A DNA stretch of 64,000 bases from Streptomyces sp. NBC_00442 (GCF_036014195.1 NZ_CP107918.1:2232001-2296000); one strand, 5' to 3'; shown: positions 9,573 through 18,036, counted from the first letter of the stretch. Translations and numbers: made by a program. The notes: generated by a model not told the origin, from the sequence alone.

Positions 9573-10328
9573 CTAGCTCCAGGCGTTGCCCTGGTTCTGC
9601 GCGTGGACGCCCTGCTGGCCCATGCCGTACTGGCCCCGAAGGCCCTGGGCGATCACCGCGTTCTGCGGCGGCAGCACCTCGCTGGGCTGCACGAGGGCGA
9701 AGCCCTGGCCCAGGAAGCTCAGCTCCCAGCCCTCGCCGGTGTTGCCACGGCGCCGCCACACGCCCGTGGAGTGCGTCTGCGCCTGCATCTGGACCCGGAG
9801 CGAGGTCGACCAGGCGACGATCGCGTCCGCGTCCGCGTTGACGTACTTGTCGGGCGTGACCTGGAGCATCAGCGGCTGGCCCGAGGTCATCAGGACGACC
9901 TTGCCGGTGCCGGTGATGTTGAGCTGGTACTTGCCGGTGCCGGACACCCCGTACTGGCTGTCCACGGCGATGACCTCGTGGTGCAGCGAGGAGTCCATCG
10001 CGAGGACGTAGCCGCTGTCCACGGTCAGCCCGTCCCGGTCGACGTCCACCACGTGGACGTGCTGGGCCAGGTTGGCGAGGTAGACCGTGCCCTGGCCCGA
10101 GACGCGCATCAGGTCGAGGCCCTCGCCGGTGCGGGCGCGGGCGTTGCGCTGCCCGTTCGACTGGTACTCCCCGTCGAACTCCAGCAGGCCCTGGTAGGCG
10201 ACCATCGACCCCTTGCGGGCCAGCAGGTCGTCGTGGCCGGTGAGCACGGCACGCAGCAGCTGCGCGTTCTGCGGCGTGTAGCGCTCCTGGGACTGCTGCT
10301 CGGTGTAGCTGAAAAGCGGGCTCTGCAT
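9573..10328 (-). CDS. AIM24 family protein (third gene of the operon)
   Basis: 251 residues beginning MQSPLFSYTEQQSQERYT. It is a full-length AIM24 (PF01987) beta-rich domain, with the repeated LARKGSMVAYQGLLEFDG and GEGLDLMRVSGQGTVYLAN segments typical of the family. The molecular function of AIM24 is not established; the eukaryotic member is a mitochondrial inner-membrane protein. GGGGGAG lies upstream of the ATG. It lies 14 nt after the preceding AIM24 gene, so the two are surely cotranscribed. A Gln/Asn-rich C-terminal tail is visible. Confidence 0.88.
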   Translation of the reverse strand: MQSPLFSYTEQQSQERYTPQNAQLLRAVLTGHDDLLARKGSMVAYQGLLEFDGEYQSNGQRNARARTGEGLDLMRVSGQGTVYLANLAQHVHVVDVDRDGLTVDSGYVLAMDSSLHHEVIAVDSQYGVSGTGKYQLNITGTGKVVLMTSGQPLMLQVTPDKYVNADADAIVAWSTSLRVQMQAQTHSTGVWRRRGNTGEGWELSFLGQGFALVQPSEVLPPQNAVIAQGLRGQYGMGQQGVHAQNQGNAWS

Positions 10329-10342
10329 GATGTCTCTCCCCC

Positions 10343-11023
10343 TCAGCCCCGGGCCCGCAGGCGGTCCGTGCTGTCCTCACTCGGCTGTACGACGACGATG
10401 CCCTTGCCCGAGAAGGCCATCTGGTAGGCCTCTCCGCTGCCCCGGCCGATCAGCGAGGACGCCTTGAAGCTGCGCTTGCCCTTCACCTTCAGGTTCGGGG
10501 ACCAGGCGACCAGCGCGTCGGGGTCGACGTACGTCTCGTCCTCGCCGCTTCCGCAGTCGACGACGACCGGGGTGCCGCGCGAGGTCAGGGCGACCCAGCC
10601 GGTGCCGGAGATCTTCACGTTGAACAGGCCCTGGCCCGCGAACTTGGCGAGGCCCTTGACCCGCTCGACACCCCATTGGAGGCTCGCGTCGAAGGCGAGC
10701 ACATTGGTGCCGTTGACCGAGAGAGCGTCGTTGTCGAGGTTGACGATCACGACGTTGGCCCCGTAGTCGGCGAGGTAGAGCAGGCCGTCGCCGGTGCACT
10801 TCATGAGGGGCGCGCCCTCGCCGGTGATCCAGTCCCGCGCCATCTGGCGCACGGCGGGCGGGTTGGGCTCGTACTGGATGAAGCCCTCGTAGGCGACCAT
10901 CGAGCCGACCCGGGCGAACAGGTCCTGCCCGGTGGCCATGGCGACCTTGAGCATGGCGCTGCCGTGGTTCTCCATGCGGGCCGCGACGGGGGTCGGGGCA
11001 TAGCCCGCGAGTTGCTGATTCAT
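10343..11023 (-). CDS. AIM24 family protein (second gene of the operon)
   Basis: 226 residues, MNQQLAGYAPTPVAARMEN at the start, then an AIM24 domain (LFARVGSMVAYEGFIQYEP, GEGAPLMKCTGDGLLYLADYG). It is a diverged paralogue of its two neighbours, consistent with duplication followed by specialisation. It follows the TerD-AIM24 gene after 14 nt. No enzymatic residue set is recognisable. The role is presumably in a complex with its paralogues (inference from operon structure). Confidence 0.88.
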   Translation of the reverse strand: MNQQLAGYAPTPVAARMENHGSAMLKVAMATGQDLFARVGSMVAYEGFIQYEPNPPAVRQMARDWITGEGAPLMKCTGDGLLYLADYGANVVIVNLDNDALSVNGTNVLAFDASLQWGVERVKGLAKFAGQGLFNVKISGTGWVALTSRGTPVVVDCGSGEDETYVDPDALVAWSPNLKVKGKRSFKASSLIGRGSGEAYQMAFSGKGIVVVQPSEDSTDRLRARG

Positions 11024-11037
11024 GTCTTCGGGCTCCC

Positions 11038-12738
11038 TCAGACCTCGTACGGCTGGACGACGATGAAGTTGCCGGGGGCGCCCCGGAACTGGAGATTGAC
11101 GGACTCGCCGCTGTCTCCCGGATAGGCGTTGCGGCGCAGCCGGACCTGGCTGGAGACGATCACCTGGGACGCGGCGGACCAGGCGACGATCGCGTCGCTG
11201 TCGGCGAACGTGGTCGGGGTGACCGGCAGCACCACCGGGGTGCCGTGCGTCATCACGACGACGGTGCCGGTGCCCTGGAACAGCATCGTGAACAGGGCGC
11301 CGCCGGGGATGCCGTGGCCCTCGATGCGGCGGACCTCGTACTGAAGCGACTCGTCGAAGGCCAGAACGTGCTCCGCGGAGACGCAGATGCCGTCGCCCTG
11401 GAGCTCGATGGGGTGCAGATGGGCGCTGTTCTCGGCGAGGAAGACCTGGCCGCGGCCGGTGCAGCGCATCAGCTGCATTTCCTGGCCGGTGGCGTTGCCG
11501 ACGATACGGCCGGCGAATCCGGCGCCCTTGTAGCCGAAGTCGACCTTGCCCTGGTACATGACCATGCTGCCCTGGCGGGCGAGGACGGGCTGACCGTCGG
11601 CCCCGAGGTCGACGCGGACCAGCTGCTTGTTCTGCGCGGTCCAGCGCTGGCCGGTGGGCACTTCCTTGTACGTCTGGATGGCGGCCTGCAGCCCGCCGCC
11701 CTGGGGCACGCCCTGCATGCCCTGCGGCTGGCCGTACGGCGCGGACTGGCCATAGGCCGCCGGCTGTCCGTAGGGAGCGGGCTGGCCGTACGGAGCGGGG
11801 GCGCCCGGCGGCGGCGTCTGGCCCGGGATATGGCCGGGGCCCTGCCCGAACTGCGGCGGCTGCGGCGGCTGGCCGTACGCGGGCTGCGGCGGCTGCCCGT
11901 ACGGCGCCGGCGCGGGCGGCGGCACGGCGCCCGGGACGAGGTGCATCGGAGCGGCGATGGTGGGCGCCGCGTGGATCTGCGGGCTGGGCGCCGGAGGCGG
12001 CGGCGGTGTCGACCCTTGCGGCGGCGCGTAGTGCTGCGGTGCGGCCGGAGCCGGGGCGGGCGGCGGCACGGGCGCACCGAAGGAGGGCGCGGGCTGCGGC
12101 GCCTGCGCCGGGCCGCCGAACTGCGGGGCGGGCGCGCCGGCTTGGGGCGGCGGAGCGAAACCCGGGGCGGCGCCCTGGGGCTCGGGCTGCTGCGGGGCGG
12201 CGGGCTCCTCGTCGAGGACCTCGCCGCCGAAGTTCTTCAGGAGGGCTTCGAGGCCGCCGTCGAAACCCTGGCCCACCGCGGCGAAGCGCCAGACGTCCTT
12301 CAAGTAGAAGTCGCCGAGCATGACGGCCCGCTCGGTGCTGAACTCCGCGCCGGTGAAGGCATAGCGGACCACTTCCTGACCGCCGGCCACGACCCGGATG
12401 TAGCCGGGGCCCACCTGCGACATCTGGCCCGCGCCGTCGAGGGTCGCGGTGAAGGACAGCTTGTGGATGTGGGGCGGAACGCGGTCCAGGGTGACGCGGA
12501 ACGACTCGCTGTCACCGGACTGGGCGCCGAGGAGCTGGATCGACTCCTCGGGAGACTTCGGCTGGTTGAAGAACACGAAGTAACGGTCGTCGGACAGCTG
12601 CTCGTTGGCGTCGAGCCCGAAGCAGCTGATGTCGAAGGTCAGCCCCGGGCCGGCGATCTGCACACCGACGTACAGATCCGTCCCCGCCGTGAGATCACTG
12701 ACCTTGGCCTTGTGGCCGCGCTGGAATTCCCTGGCCAT
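11038..12738 (-). CDS. TerD-AIM24 fusion protein
   Basis: 566 residues. Residues 1 to ~180 are a TerD-type domain (MAREFQRGHKAKVSDLT, FDISCFGLDANEQLSDDRYFVFFNQ), related to calcium-binding tellurium-resistance and stress proteins. Residues ~180-350 are a Pro/Gln/Ala-rich linker with PYGQPA-like repeats. Residues ~365-566 are an AIM24 domain (LARQGSMVMYQGKVDFG, GQEMQLMRCTGRGQVFLAEN). It is the first gene of a three-gene operon. The two domains are individually well known, but neither has a settled biochemical role. A membrane-linked stress complex is a reasonable guess only. Confidence 0.9.
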   Translation of the reverse strand: MAREFQRGHKAKVSDLTAGTDLYVGVQIAGPGLTFDISCFGLDANEQLSDDRYFVFFNQPKSPEESIQLLGAQSGDSESFRVTLDRVPPHIHKLSFTATLDGAGQMSQVGPGYIRVVAGGQEVVRYAFTGAEFSTERAVMLGDFYLKDVWRFAAVGQGFDGGLEALLKNFGGEVLDEEPAAPQQPEPQGAAPGFAPPPQAGAPAPQFGGPAQAPQPAPSFGAPVPPPAPAPAAPQHYAPPQGSTPPPPPAPSPQIHAAPTIAAPMHLVPGAVPPPAPAPYGQPPQPAYGQPPQPPQFGQGPGHIPGQTPPPGAPAPYGQPAPYGQPAAYGQSAPYGQPQGMQGVPQGGGLQAAIQTYKEVPTGQRWTAQNKQLVRVDLGADGQPVLARQGSMVMYQGKVDFGYKGAGFAGRIVGNATGQEMQLMRCTGRGQVFLAENSAHLHPIELQGDGICVSAEHVLAFDESLQYEVRRIEGHGIPGGALFTMLFQGTGTVVVMTHGTPVVLPVTPTTFADSDAIVAWSAASQVIVSSQVRLRRNAYPGDSGESVNLQFRGAPGNFIVVQPYEV

Positions 12739-12844
12739 GCGTACCGACCGTCCCCCATCCCGAGGTGATTGCGTCGCGCCAGGCTAACGGCTGCCTCGGA
12801 CAATCGACGAAGTCGCTACACATTCGGTACACAACCGTCGAGCC

Positions 12845-13441
12845 CTACTCCTCGCGGGCTCCCGGCAGGTGCGGAAGGCGGTCGGCGGCGACCACGCCCT
12901 CCAGATAGCCCCGGGCCCGCTCGGTGCGCGGATAGGCGTCGAGCAGCCGCCAGAACCGGGGTCCGTGGCCGGGAACCAGCAGGTGCGCCAGCTCGTGCAG
13001 GAGCACGTAGTCGACGACGTACTCGGGCATGCCCTGCAGCCGGTGCGAAAGCCGGATGCTTCCCTCGGCCGGGGTGCAGGAGCCCCAGCGGGTGTTCTGA
13101 TTGGTCACCCAGCGCACCGACGCGGGGCGGGCCCGGCCCGCGAAGTACTGCTCCGAAAGCCGCTCGGCGCGCTCGGTCAGCTCCGCGTCGCCCAGCATCC
13201 GCTTGCTCTCCTGCGCGGCCAGCTTGTCGAGCATCACCGTGACCCACCGCTGCTCCTCGGCCTCGGACATCCGGGCCGGGATCAAAACGATGGTGCGGTC
13301 ACCCTCACGGTAGGCGGAGACCGTTCGGCTGCGCCGGGCGCTGCGGCGCACCTCGACCGCGCTCGTGGCCGGCCCGCGCGGCGGCAGGCCGGTCGGGCGG
13401 CGCGGCGGGCTTCCGGCACTCTGCAGTGGGTCGGCGGGCAC
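12845..13441 (-). CDS. YgjP-like M48-type metallopeptidase
   Basis: 198 residues. It has the zinc-binding motif HELAHLLVPGHGPRFW (HExxH plus a downstream His) and the upstream RWGSC motif, both diagnostic of the YgjP/WLM-like metallopeptidase family (PF01863). The N-terminal ~30 residues are Pro/Arg-rich and disordered-looking, so a later start is possible. The natural substrate of the family is not established. It is divergent from the ThiF-like gene. Confidence 0.85.
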   Translation of the reverse strand: MPADPLQSAGSPPRRPTGLPPRGPATSAVEVRRSARRSRTVSAYREGDRTIVLIPARMSEAEEQRWVTVMLDKLAAQESKRMLGDAELTERAERLSEQYFAGRARPASVRWVTNQNTRWGSCTPAEGSIRLSHRLQGMPEYVVDYVLLHELAHLLVPGHGPRFWRLLDAYPRTERARGYLEGVVAADRLPHLPGAREE

Positions 13442-13666
13442 GCCCCGACGTTACCCGCTGTCAGTGGGGGAAGTCCCGCCTCCGGGGCGGTTGAGCCATG
13501 ATCCATCCGCTGAGGTGCACCATTTGAATGACTAATACCCCCTGCCTGTGGACAACTTTTCACGCCCTCCGCCACGACCGGGCAGGGTTGTCCCACGGCG
13601 CGCGACGGCCCGCGATCGAGCAGCCGCCGCAGGCGCGCGAAGAGACACGACAACAGGGGTGGAACC

Positions 13667-14800
13667 ATGCATCCGATGCTGAAGCCGGCACTGCGCCGGG
13701 CCTGGCGGGACCGTGCGACCGTGCAGTTCGGGATCACTCCCGCACAGGCCGTGGTCCTCGCGCCGGTCGACCCGGCGACGGGCCATTTCCTGGACCTGCT
13801 CGACGGCACCCAGGGCCTGCCGCTCCTGTACGAGCGGGCACGCGCCCTGGACCTGCCGCCGGCTCAGGTCGACGCGCTGTTGACTCGCCTGACGGCGGCC
13901 GGCGTGGTCGACGATCCGACGGCCGGCGGCCCGGAGGCGGAGGCGTTACGGTCCCGGACCGGCGCCCATGAGCGACTACGGCCGGATCTGGCGTCCCTCT
14001 CCCTTCTGCACCCCGGGCCGGGCGACGCGGCGAAGACGCTCGCGGCCCGCAGGGCCATACGGGTCCAGGTGCGCGGAGCCGGCCGGGTGGGCGCGGCGAT
14101 CGCCGCGGTGCTCTCCGGCTCCGGGGTGGGCCGGGTCGACGTCCTGGACGGAGGCGTGACGCAGCCAGGCGATGTAACGCCGGGCGGGCTGCCCGGTCAG
14201 GCCGTCGGCGAGCGTCGGGCCGCGGCGGCCGCCCAGCTGGTGCGGCGCGCGGCGCCCGGGGGCCCGCCGCGCCACCAGCGGGACGGGGAGCAGCCGGGGC
14301 TGTCCCTGATCGTGGTCGCCCCGCGCGAGGCGCTCGACGTGCACGCGCCGAACGCGATGGACGCCGAGGACTGGATCCGTGCCGGAATCCCCCACCTGTA
14401 CGCGGGAGTCGTGGAGACGACGGGGGTGGTGGGACCGCTCGTCCTGCCGGGCGGCACCGGGTGCGCGGGATGCCTGGCACTCGGCCGCACCGAGCGCGAC
14501 CCGGGCTGGCCGCGGCTGCTCGCCCAGTGGCGCTCGGGCCGGCAGCGCACCGCCGTACCGGCCTGCGATCTGTCGCTCGCGACCGCCGTGGCGGGCCTGG
14601 CGGCGGCCCACGCCCTGGCCTTCCTCGACGGCGACCTGCCGACGAGCACCGGCAGCCGCTGGGAAGCGTCACTGCCCCGGCTCGACTGGCGCTCCGCCCC
14701 GATCGAGCCGCACCGTGACTGCTTCTGCGGCGCGGCCGGGAACACTCGGGGGGAGCAGGCCTCGGGGGCCGCGGGGCCACACGACACAATGGTCCGGTAG
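13667..14800 (+). CDS. ThiF/E1-like protein (TOMM-cyclodehydratase-like partner)
   Basis: 377 residues. The N-terminal ~100 residues resemble a small winged or leader-peptide-binding region. A Rossmann-type segment follows (VQVRGAGRVGAAIAAVLSGSGVGRVDVLDGG), with the E1/ThiF glycine motif altered to GAGRVG. A four-Cys set is split between CAGC and DCFCG near the end, a likely structural zinc site. The fold suggests an E1-like ATP-binding protein, but the adenylation arginine and catalytic Cys cannot be assigned. Rv3196 is, from memory, the syntenic mycobacterial gene. It precedes the ABC1 kinase gene by 40 nt. Confidence 0.7.
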   Translation: MHPMLKPALRRAWRDRATVQFGITPAQAVVLAPVDPATGHFLDLLDGTQGLPLLYERARALDLPPAQVDALLTRLTAAGVVDDPTAGGPEAEALRSRTGAHERLRPDLASLSLLHPGPGDAAKTLAARRAIRVQVRGAGRVGAAIAAVLSGSGVGRVDVLDGGVTQPGDVTPGGLPGQAVGERRAAAAAQLVRRAAPGGPPRHQRDGEQPGLSLIVVAPREALDVHAPNAMDAEDWIRAGIPHLYAGVVETTGVVGPLVLPGGTGCAGCLALGRTERDPGWPRLLAQWRSGRQRTAVPACDLSLATAVAGLAAAHALAFLDGDLPTSTGSRWEASLPRLDWRSAPIEPHRDCFCGAAGNTRGEQASGAAGPHDTMVR

Positions 14801-14840
14801 CGCCTGCGAGGGCGTGGCTGTCTGGGAATTGGAGGGGCGC

Positions 14841-16277
14841 ATGTCTGATCTTCCCCGAAAGGCGGTCACCCGGACCGCCAAGCTGGCCGCACTGCCACTT
14901 GGCTTCGCCGGCCGGGCCACGTGGGGCCTGGGCAAGCGGATCGGCGGGAAGTCCGCCGAGCTGGTCGCCCGTGAGCTCCAGCAGCGCACCGCCGAGCAGC
15001 TCTTCAAGGTCCTGGGTGAGCTGAAGGGCGGCGCGATGAAGTTCGGGCAGGCACTGTCCGTCTTCGAGTCGGCCCTGCCGGAGGAGGTCGCGGGGCCCTA
15101 CCGGGCCGCCCTGACCAAGCTCCAGGAGGCGGCGCCCCCGATGCCGAGCCGCACCGTTCACGCCGTATTGGAGGAGCGCATCGGCGCCGACTGGCGCGAG
15201 CTGTTCCTGGAGTTCGAGGAGAAGCCGGCGGCCGCCGCCTCGATCGGGCAGGTGCACCGGGCGGTGTGGCACGACGGGCGCGAGGTGGCCGTCAAGGTGC
15301 AGTACCCCGGAGCCGGGGAGGCGCTGCTCTCGGACCTCACCCAGTTGAGCCGGTTCGCCCGGCTGCTGGGCCCGCTGATTCCGGGCATGGACATCAAGCC
15401 GCTGATAGCCGAGCTGCGCGACCGGGTCTCGGAGGAGTTGGACTACGAGCTGGAGGCTCGGGCGCAGCGGGAGCACGCGGCGGAATTCGCGGGGGACGCC
15501 GATGTCCTGGTGCCCGATGTGGTGCACCAGAGCGAGCAGGTCCTGGTGACCGAGTGGATGGACGGCATACCCCTCTCGGAGGTGATCAAGGACGGGACGC
15601 CCGAACAGCGGGACCGGGCCGGGCAGTTGCTGATGCGCTTCCTCTTCTCGGGCCCGGCGAGGACCGGGCTGCTGCACGCCGATCCGCATCCGGGCAACTT
15701 CCGCCTGCTGCCGCCCGAGCGGGCGGACGGGCCCTGGCGGCTCGGCGTGATGGACTTCGGCACCGTGGACCGGCTGCCAGGCGGGCTGCCCGCGACCATC
15801 GGAGCATCCCTGCGGATGACGTTGGAAGGCGATGCCGAGGCGGTCTACGAGATGCTGCGCGAGGAGGGCTTCGTCAAGGATTCCATCGACCTCGATCCGG
15901 ACGCGGTCCTCGACTACCTGTTGCCGATCATCGAGCCGGCCCAGGCGGACGAGTTCACCTTCAGCCGCGGCTGGATGCGCGGGCAGGCGGCCCGGATCGC
16001 CGACCCCCGCTCGCCCGCCCACCAGTTGGGCAAGCAGCTCAATCTGCCGCCCTCGTACCTCCTGATACATCGGGTGACGCTGTCGACGATCGGGGTGCTC
16101 TGCCAGCTGGAGGCCACCGTGCGCATGCGGGACGAACTGGAGGAGTGGCTCCCGGGATTCGTCCCCGCCAAGCCCGCGGCGACCCCGGCGGAGCAGCTGT
16201 CCGCGAGCGCTGAGGAGGCGAGCGTGGCCGGGGCGACCGCGGAAGCGAGCGTCGCCGCGGCCGCCGAGGAGGCGTAG
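14841..16277 (+). CDS. ABC1/AarF (UbiB-like) atypical kinase
   Basis: 478 residues. Family-specific motifs are all present: KxGQ in GGAMKFGQALS, the Ala-rich loop AAAASIGQVHRA in place of a P-loop, the ATP-site Lys in EVAVKVQYPG, the catalytic HADPHPGNF and the metal-binding MDFGTVDRL. Members act as ATPases in isoprenoid-quinone or lipid homeostasis; the exact actinobacterial role is not settled. The ATG at 14841 is preceded by GGAGG. The C-terminal ~35 residues are an Ala/Glu/Ser-rich low-complexity tail. Rv3197 is the mycobacterial counterpart. Confidence 0.9.
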   Translation: MSDLPRKAVTRTAKLAALPLGFAGRATWGLGKRIGGKSAELVARELQQRTAEQLFKVLGELKGGAMKFGQALSVFESALPEEVAGPYRAALTKLQEAAPPMPSRTVHAVLEERIGADWRELFLEFEEKPAAAASIGQVHRAVWHDGREVAVKVQYPGAGEALLSDLTQLSRFARLLGPLIPGMDIKPLIAELRDRVSEELDYELEARAQREHAAEFAGDADVLVPDVVHQSEQVLVTEWMDGIPLSEVIKDGTPEQRDRAGQLLMRFLFSGPARTGLLHADPHPGNFRLLPPERADGPWRLGVMDFGTVDRLPGGLPATIGASLRMTLEGDAEAVYEMLREEGFVKDSIDLDPDAVLDYLLPIIEPAQADEFTFSRGWMRGQAARIADPRSPAHQLGKQLNLPPSYLLIHRVTLSTIGVLCQLEATVRMRDELEEWLPGFVPAKPAATPAEQLSASAEEASVAGATAEASVAAAAEEA

Positions 16278-16377
16278 GAGCGGGCTCGTGGCGGCGGGCG
16301 GCCAAGGGCCCAGGCCGCCGTGATCGGGGTGCGCGGGACCCGGGGCGGCAGGGCTCTGCGGGCCGGGGGGCGCGGGA

Positions 16378-16470
16378 TTCGGGGGGCGGGGGGGGCGGGG
16401 GGGGCGGGGGCCCGGGGATGAGCCCCCGGGACGGGCCCCCGGCGCTAGGTCCCCCGGGAAGGGCCCCCGG
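16378..16470. repeat. G-rich low-complexity tract downstream of the ABC1 gene
   Basis: Runs of 5-9 G separated by single C between about 16381 and 16415, followed by C/G-run inverted segments to about 16470. It is capable of G-quadruplex formation on the plus strand. It lies between the ABC1 gene and a convergent small gene and may assist termination. Confidence 0.5.
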
Positions 16471-16496
16471 CGGTGAGGTGGGGTGGGGTGGGCCAG

Positions 16497-16667
16497 CTAC
16501 CACCAAGCGGCGTCGAGCCTGCCTTCGATGGCTCTGATGTTGGCTCGGGCGCAGTCGTCGCAGTAGTAGCGGCGGGTGCCGTTCTCGACCGAGTAGATCC
16601 AGGTGGGCGGCGGGCCGTCGGCCGGGGCCGCGGTTCCGCAGTGGGAGCACACGAGGGGCTCGGCCAT
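16497..16667 (-). CDS. Small zinc-ribbon protein
   Basis: 56 residues. Two CxxC pairs (CSHCG and CDDCAR) flank a short beta-rich stretch with ENGTRRYYC, a zinc ribbon. Function is unknown. Translation from ATG 16667 (MAEPLVCSH) is chosen; an in-frame GTG at 16688 is possible. Longer readings would cross the hairpin at 16738-16765 and are rejected. Confidence 0.65.
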   Translation of the reverse strand: MAEPLVCSHCGTAAPADGPPPTWIYSVENGTRRYYCDDCARANIRAIEGRLDAAWW

Positions 16668-16737
16668 CGGCCGATTCTGGTCGTCCACCTCGCGACGATA
16701 CCGCCGCGCCCGCCGCTTTGGGGCCACAACGCACCGC

Positions 16738-16765
16738 GGGGGCCGGTCCGTTCGGACCGGCCCCC
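16738..16765 (-). terminator. Hairpin terminator of the wblC transcription unit
   Basis: A perfect inverted repeat of 13-nt arms (16738-16750 and 16753-16765) with a tight central turn lies about 47 nt beyond the stop of the gene downstream of wblC on the minus strand. Confidence 0.75.
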
Positions 16766-16811
16766 GCAATCGTTCGCTCACTTCACGGCTTTCGCCGTAC
16801 GGCGTCGGCCG

Positions 16812-17075
16812 TCAGTGCATGACGGCCATCGCCAGGGCGCGGCGGGCGCGCATCGAGGCGCGTTCGGCACGCTGCTGCAGTCGCCGGGCGGCCACCAGGC
16901 GACGTGCCTGGCGTTCCGACTCGGCTTCCTGGAGGCGCTGATGCATATGCGCACGCGCCAGGGCTTCTGGCATGAGTTGCATTTCGAGGGTCCTGTTCTG
17001 GCGCGACTTGTTCGCGCCGGTGGTGGTGAAGTCTGGGGTCGCGGAGCCGGTGGGCTCGCTGGCGGACGTCGTCAT
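16812..17075 (-). CDS. Small Arg/Ala-rich helical protein downstream of wblC
   Basis: 87 residues, MTTSASEPTGSATPDF at the start, then a long amphipathic helix dense in Arg, Ala, Gln and Glu (QRLQEAESERQARRLVAARRLQQRAE). There is no recognised domain; a coiled coil or nucleic-acid-binding helix is possible. It lies 56 nt downstream of wblC on the same strand, followed by a strong terminator, so it is probably cotranscribed with wblC. The ATG at 17075 is the only sensible start; no strong ribosome site is visible. Confidence 0.6.
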   Translation of the reverse strand: MTTSASEPTGSATPDFTTTGANKSRQNRTLEMQLMPEALARAHMHQRLQEAESERQARRLVAARRLQQRAERASMRARRALAMAVMH

Positions 17076-17131
17076 CGGGGCCTGTTTCTGGGGGTCGTTC
17101 GTTCGGGGATGGTCGATGGTTCCCGGGCGGT

Positions 17132-17500
17132 TCATGCGGCGACCGGGTTCTTGCGCGGGCGGCCACGCGGCCGCTTGCGGGCAACGACCACACCCTGGAC
17201 GAAGAGCTCTCCGCCCCAGACACCCCACGGCTCGCGCCGCTCTTTGGCACCGGCGAGGCAGGCGGCCATCAGGGGGCAGGTCTGGCAGAGGGACTTGGCG
17301 TACTCGACATCGGCCGGCGACTCGGCGAAGAAGACCTCCGGGTCGAAGGAGCGGCAGGGGACGGGTACGCCCAGGTTCTCGATGGCGTCGTCGAGCGCGG
17401 TGAGCGCGGTGAGGGGAGTCAAGGCGGGGTCCTCCGTGAGACCGGGCGGGGGGAGAGTCGGGGCGGGCGGTACCGACGGGGCGTGCGCTTCGAGTTGCAC
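17132..17500 (-). CDS. wblC: WhiB-family regulator WblC (WhiB7 orthologue)
   Basis: About 122 residues. Four cysteines ligating an Fe-S cluster are visible (PCRSFD, then SLCQTCPLMAAC). The WhiB G[V/I]WGG turn appears as GVWGGELF. The C-terminus carries an AT-hook, KRPRGRPRKNP, the feature that separates WhiB7/WblC from other WhiB proteins. Known role: an antibiotic-inducible activator that binds sigma-A/HrdB and AT-rich DNA just upstream of the -35, turning on intrinsic resistance genes. The GTG start (VQLEAHAPS) matches the usual family N-terminus, with GAGG 11 nt upstream. The reading frame stays open back to 17677. Confidence 0.93.
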   Translation of the reverse strand: MQLEAHAPSVPPAPTLPPPGLTEDPALTPLTALTALDDAIENLGVPVPCRSFDPEVFFAESPADVEYAKSLCQTCPLMAACLAGAKERREPWGVWGGELFVQGVVVARKRPRGRPRKNPVAA

Positions 17501-17619
17501 GGTGTTTTCAACCTCGTCTTGTCGGGTGTGTTCGGCTGTGTCGTTCCGGCCGGTCGGCCGGGTTTCGGCTGGTACCGAGGCCCCCCTTCGCTCCGTCCGT
17601 CCCGTTCGGGACAAACAGA

Positions 17620-17654
17620 AGGGCCGCGGATCCCGGGTGGGGTTCCGCGGCCCT
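17620..17654 (-). promoter_or_regulatory. wblC transcription attenuator hairpin
   Basis: On the minus strand, perfect 11-nt arms (17654-17644 and 17630-17620) are followed by TTCTGTTTG, an intrinsic-terminator layout. It lies between the stop of the 119-codon upstream ORF and the wblC start. WhiB7/WblC leaders are known to be controlled by uORF-coupled termination. A second small hairpin (17665-17682, 7-bp stem) covers the uORF stop codon and could be the alternative fold. Confidence 0.75.
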
Positions 17655-17676
17655 GAAGGCGCCTGCCTGATCTGCA

Positions 17677-18036
17677 TCAGGCTGGATCACTCCAGGGTTC
17701 GAGCCCACGGAAGGCCCACATCGTGTGGTGCTGGTACTTCTTCGTCTGCTGTGCCGCTCCTGCGCCGGTCGCCGCAAAGGCGTGGGCCAGGGCCCGTCCC
17801 TTCGCTACTGCTGCTGCCGGCGCCAGAATCGGTCGCTCATTGCGCTCATCACGCACGGGGATGATCGCCAGGGGGGCCGGAACCGTCGCGCTGAGGCCGA
17901 GCAGACCGGAGACACCGGTGGACAGACCGGTGCCCTGGAACGGAGAGCCGAGCGGGCAGGTGGCGGCGACCGAGTGGACGCTCACTTTGGTGGTGATGGA
18001 GCTGGTGCTGGTGCTGGTCTCGATGTTGCTGGCCAC
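17677..18036 (-). CDS. 119-codon upstream ORF in the wblC leader
   Basis: GTG at 18036 has a strong GGAGG 8 nt upstream. The product begins VASNIETSTSTSSITTK and ends MWAFRGLEPWSDPA. Composition is Ser/Thr/Ala-rich and non-shadow-like. Third-position G+C is high in the first half and lower (GCA, GTA, GGA) in the second. The stop lies 22 nt before the attenuator stem. Ribosome position at its Trp/Pro-containing end could decide whether the attenuator forms when translation is inhibited. A nested ATG at 17721 gives a 14-residue ORF with the same stop and no ribosome site. Whether the full product is functional is unknown. Confidence 0.65.
   Translation of the reverse strand: MASNIETSTSTSSITTKVSVHSVAATCPLGSPFQGTGLSTGVSGLLGLSATVPAPLAIIPVRDERNERPILAPAAAVAKGRALAHAFAATGAGAAQQTKKYQHHTMWAFRGLEPWSDPA

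Noticed and set aside
13446..13475. Damage-type promoter at CTGTCAGTG upstream of the ThiF-like gene
   Set aside because: No TAnnnT-type -10 follows at 8 nt, and it is far from the start codon.
17677..17721. Independent 14-codon uORF MWAFRGLEPWSDPA before wblC
   Set aside because: It has no ribosome site of its own and shares frame and stop with the well-initiated 119-codon ORF, so it is treated as the end of that ORF.
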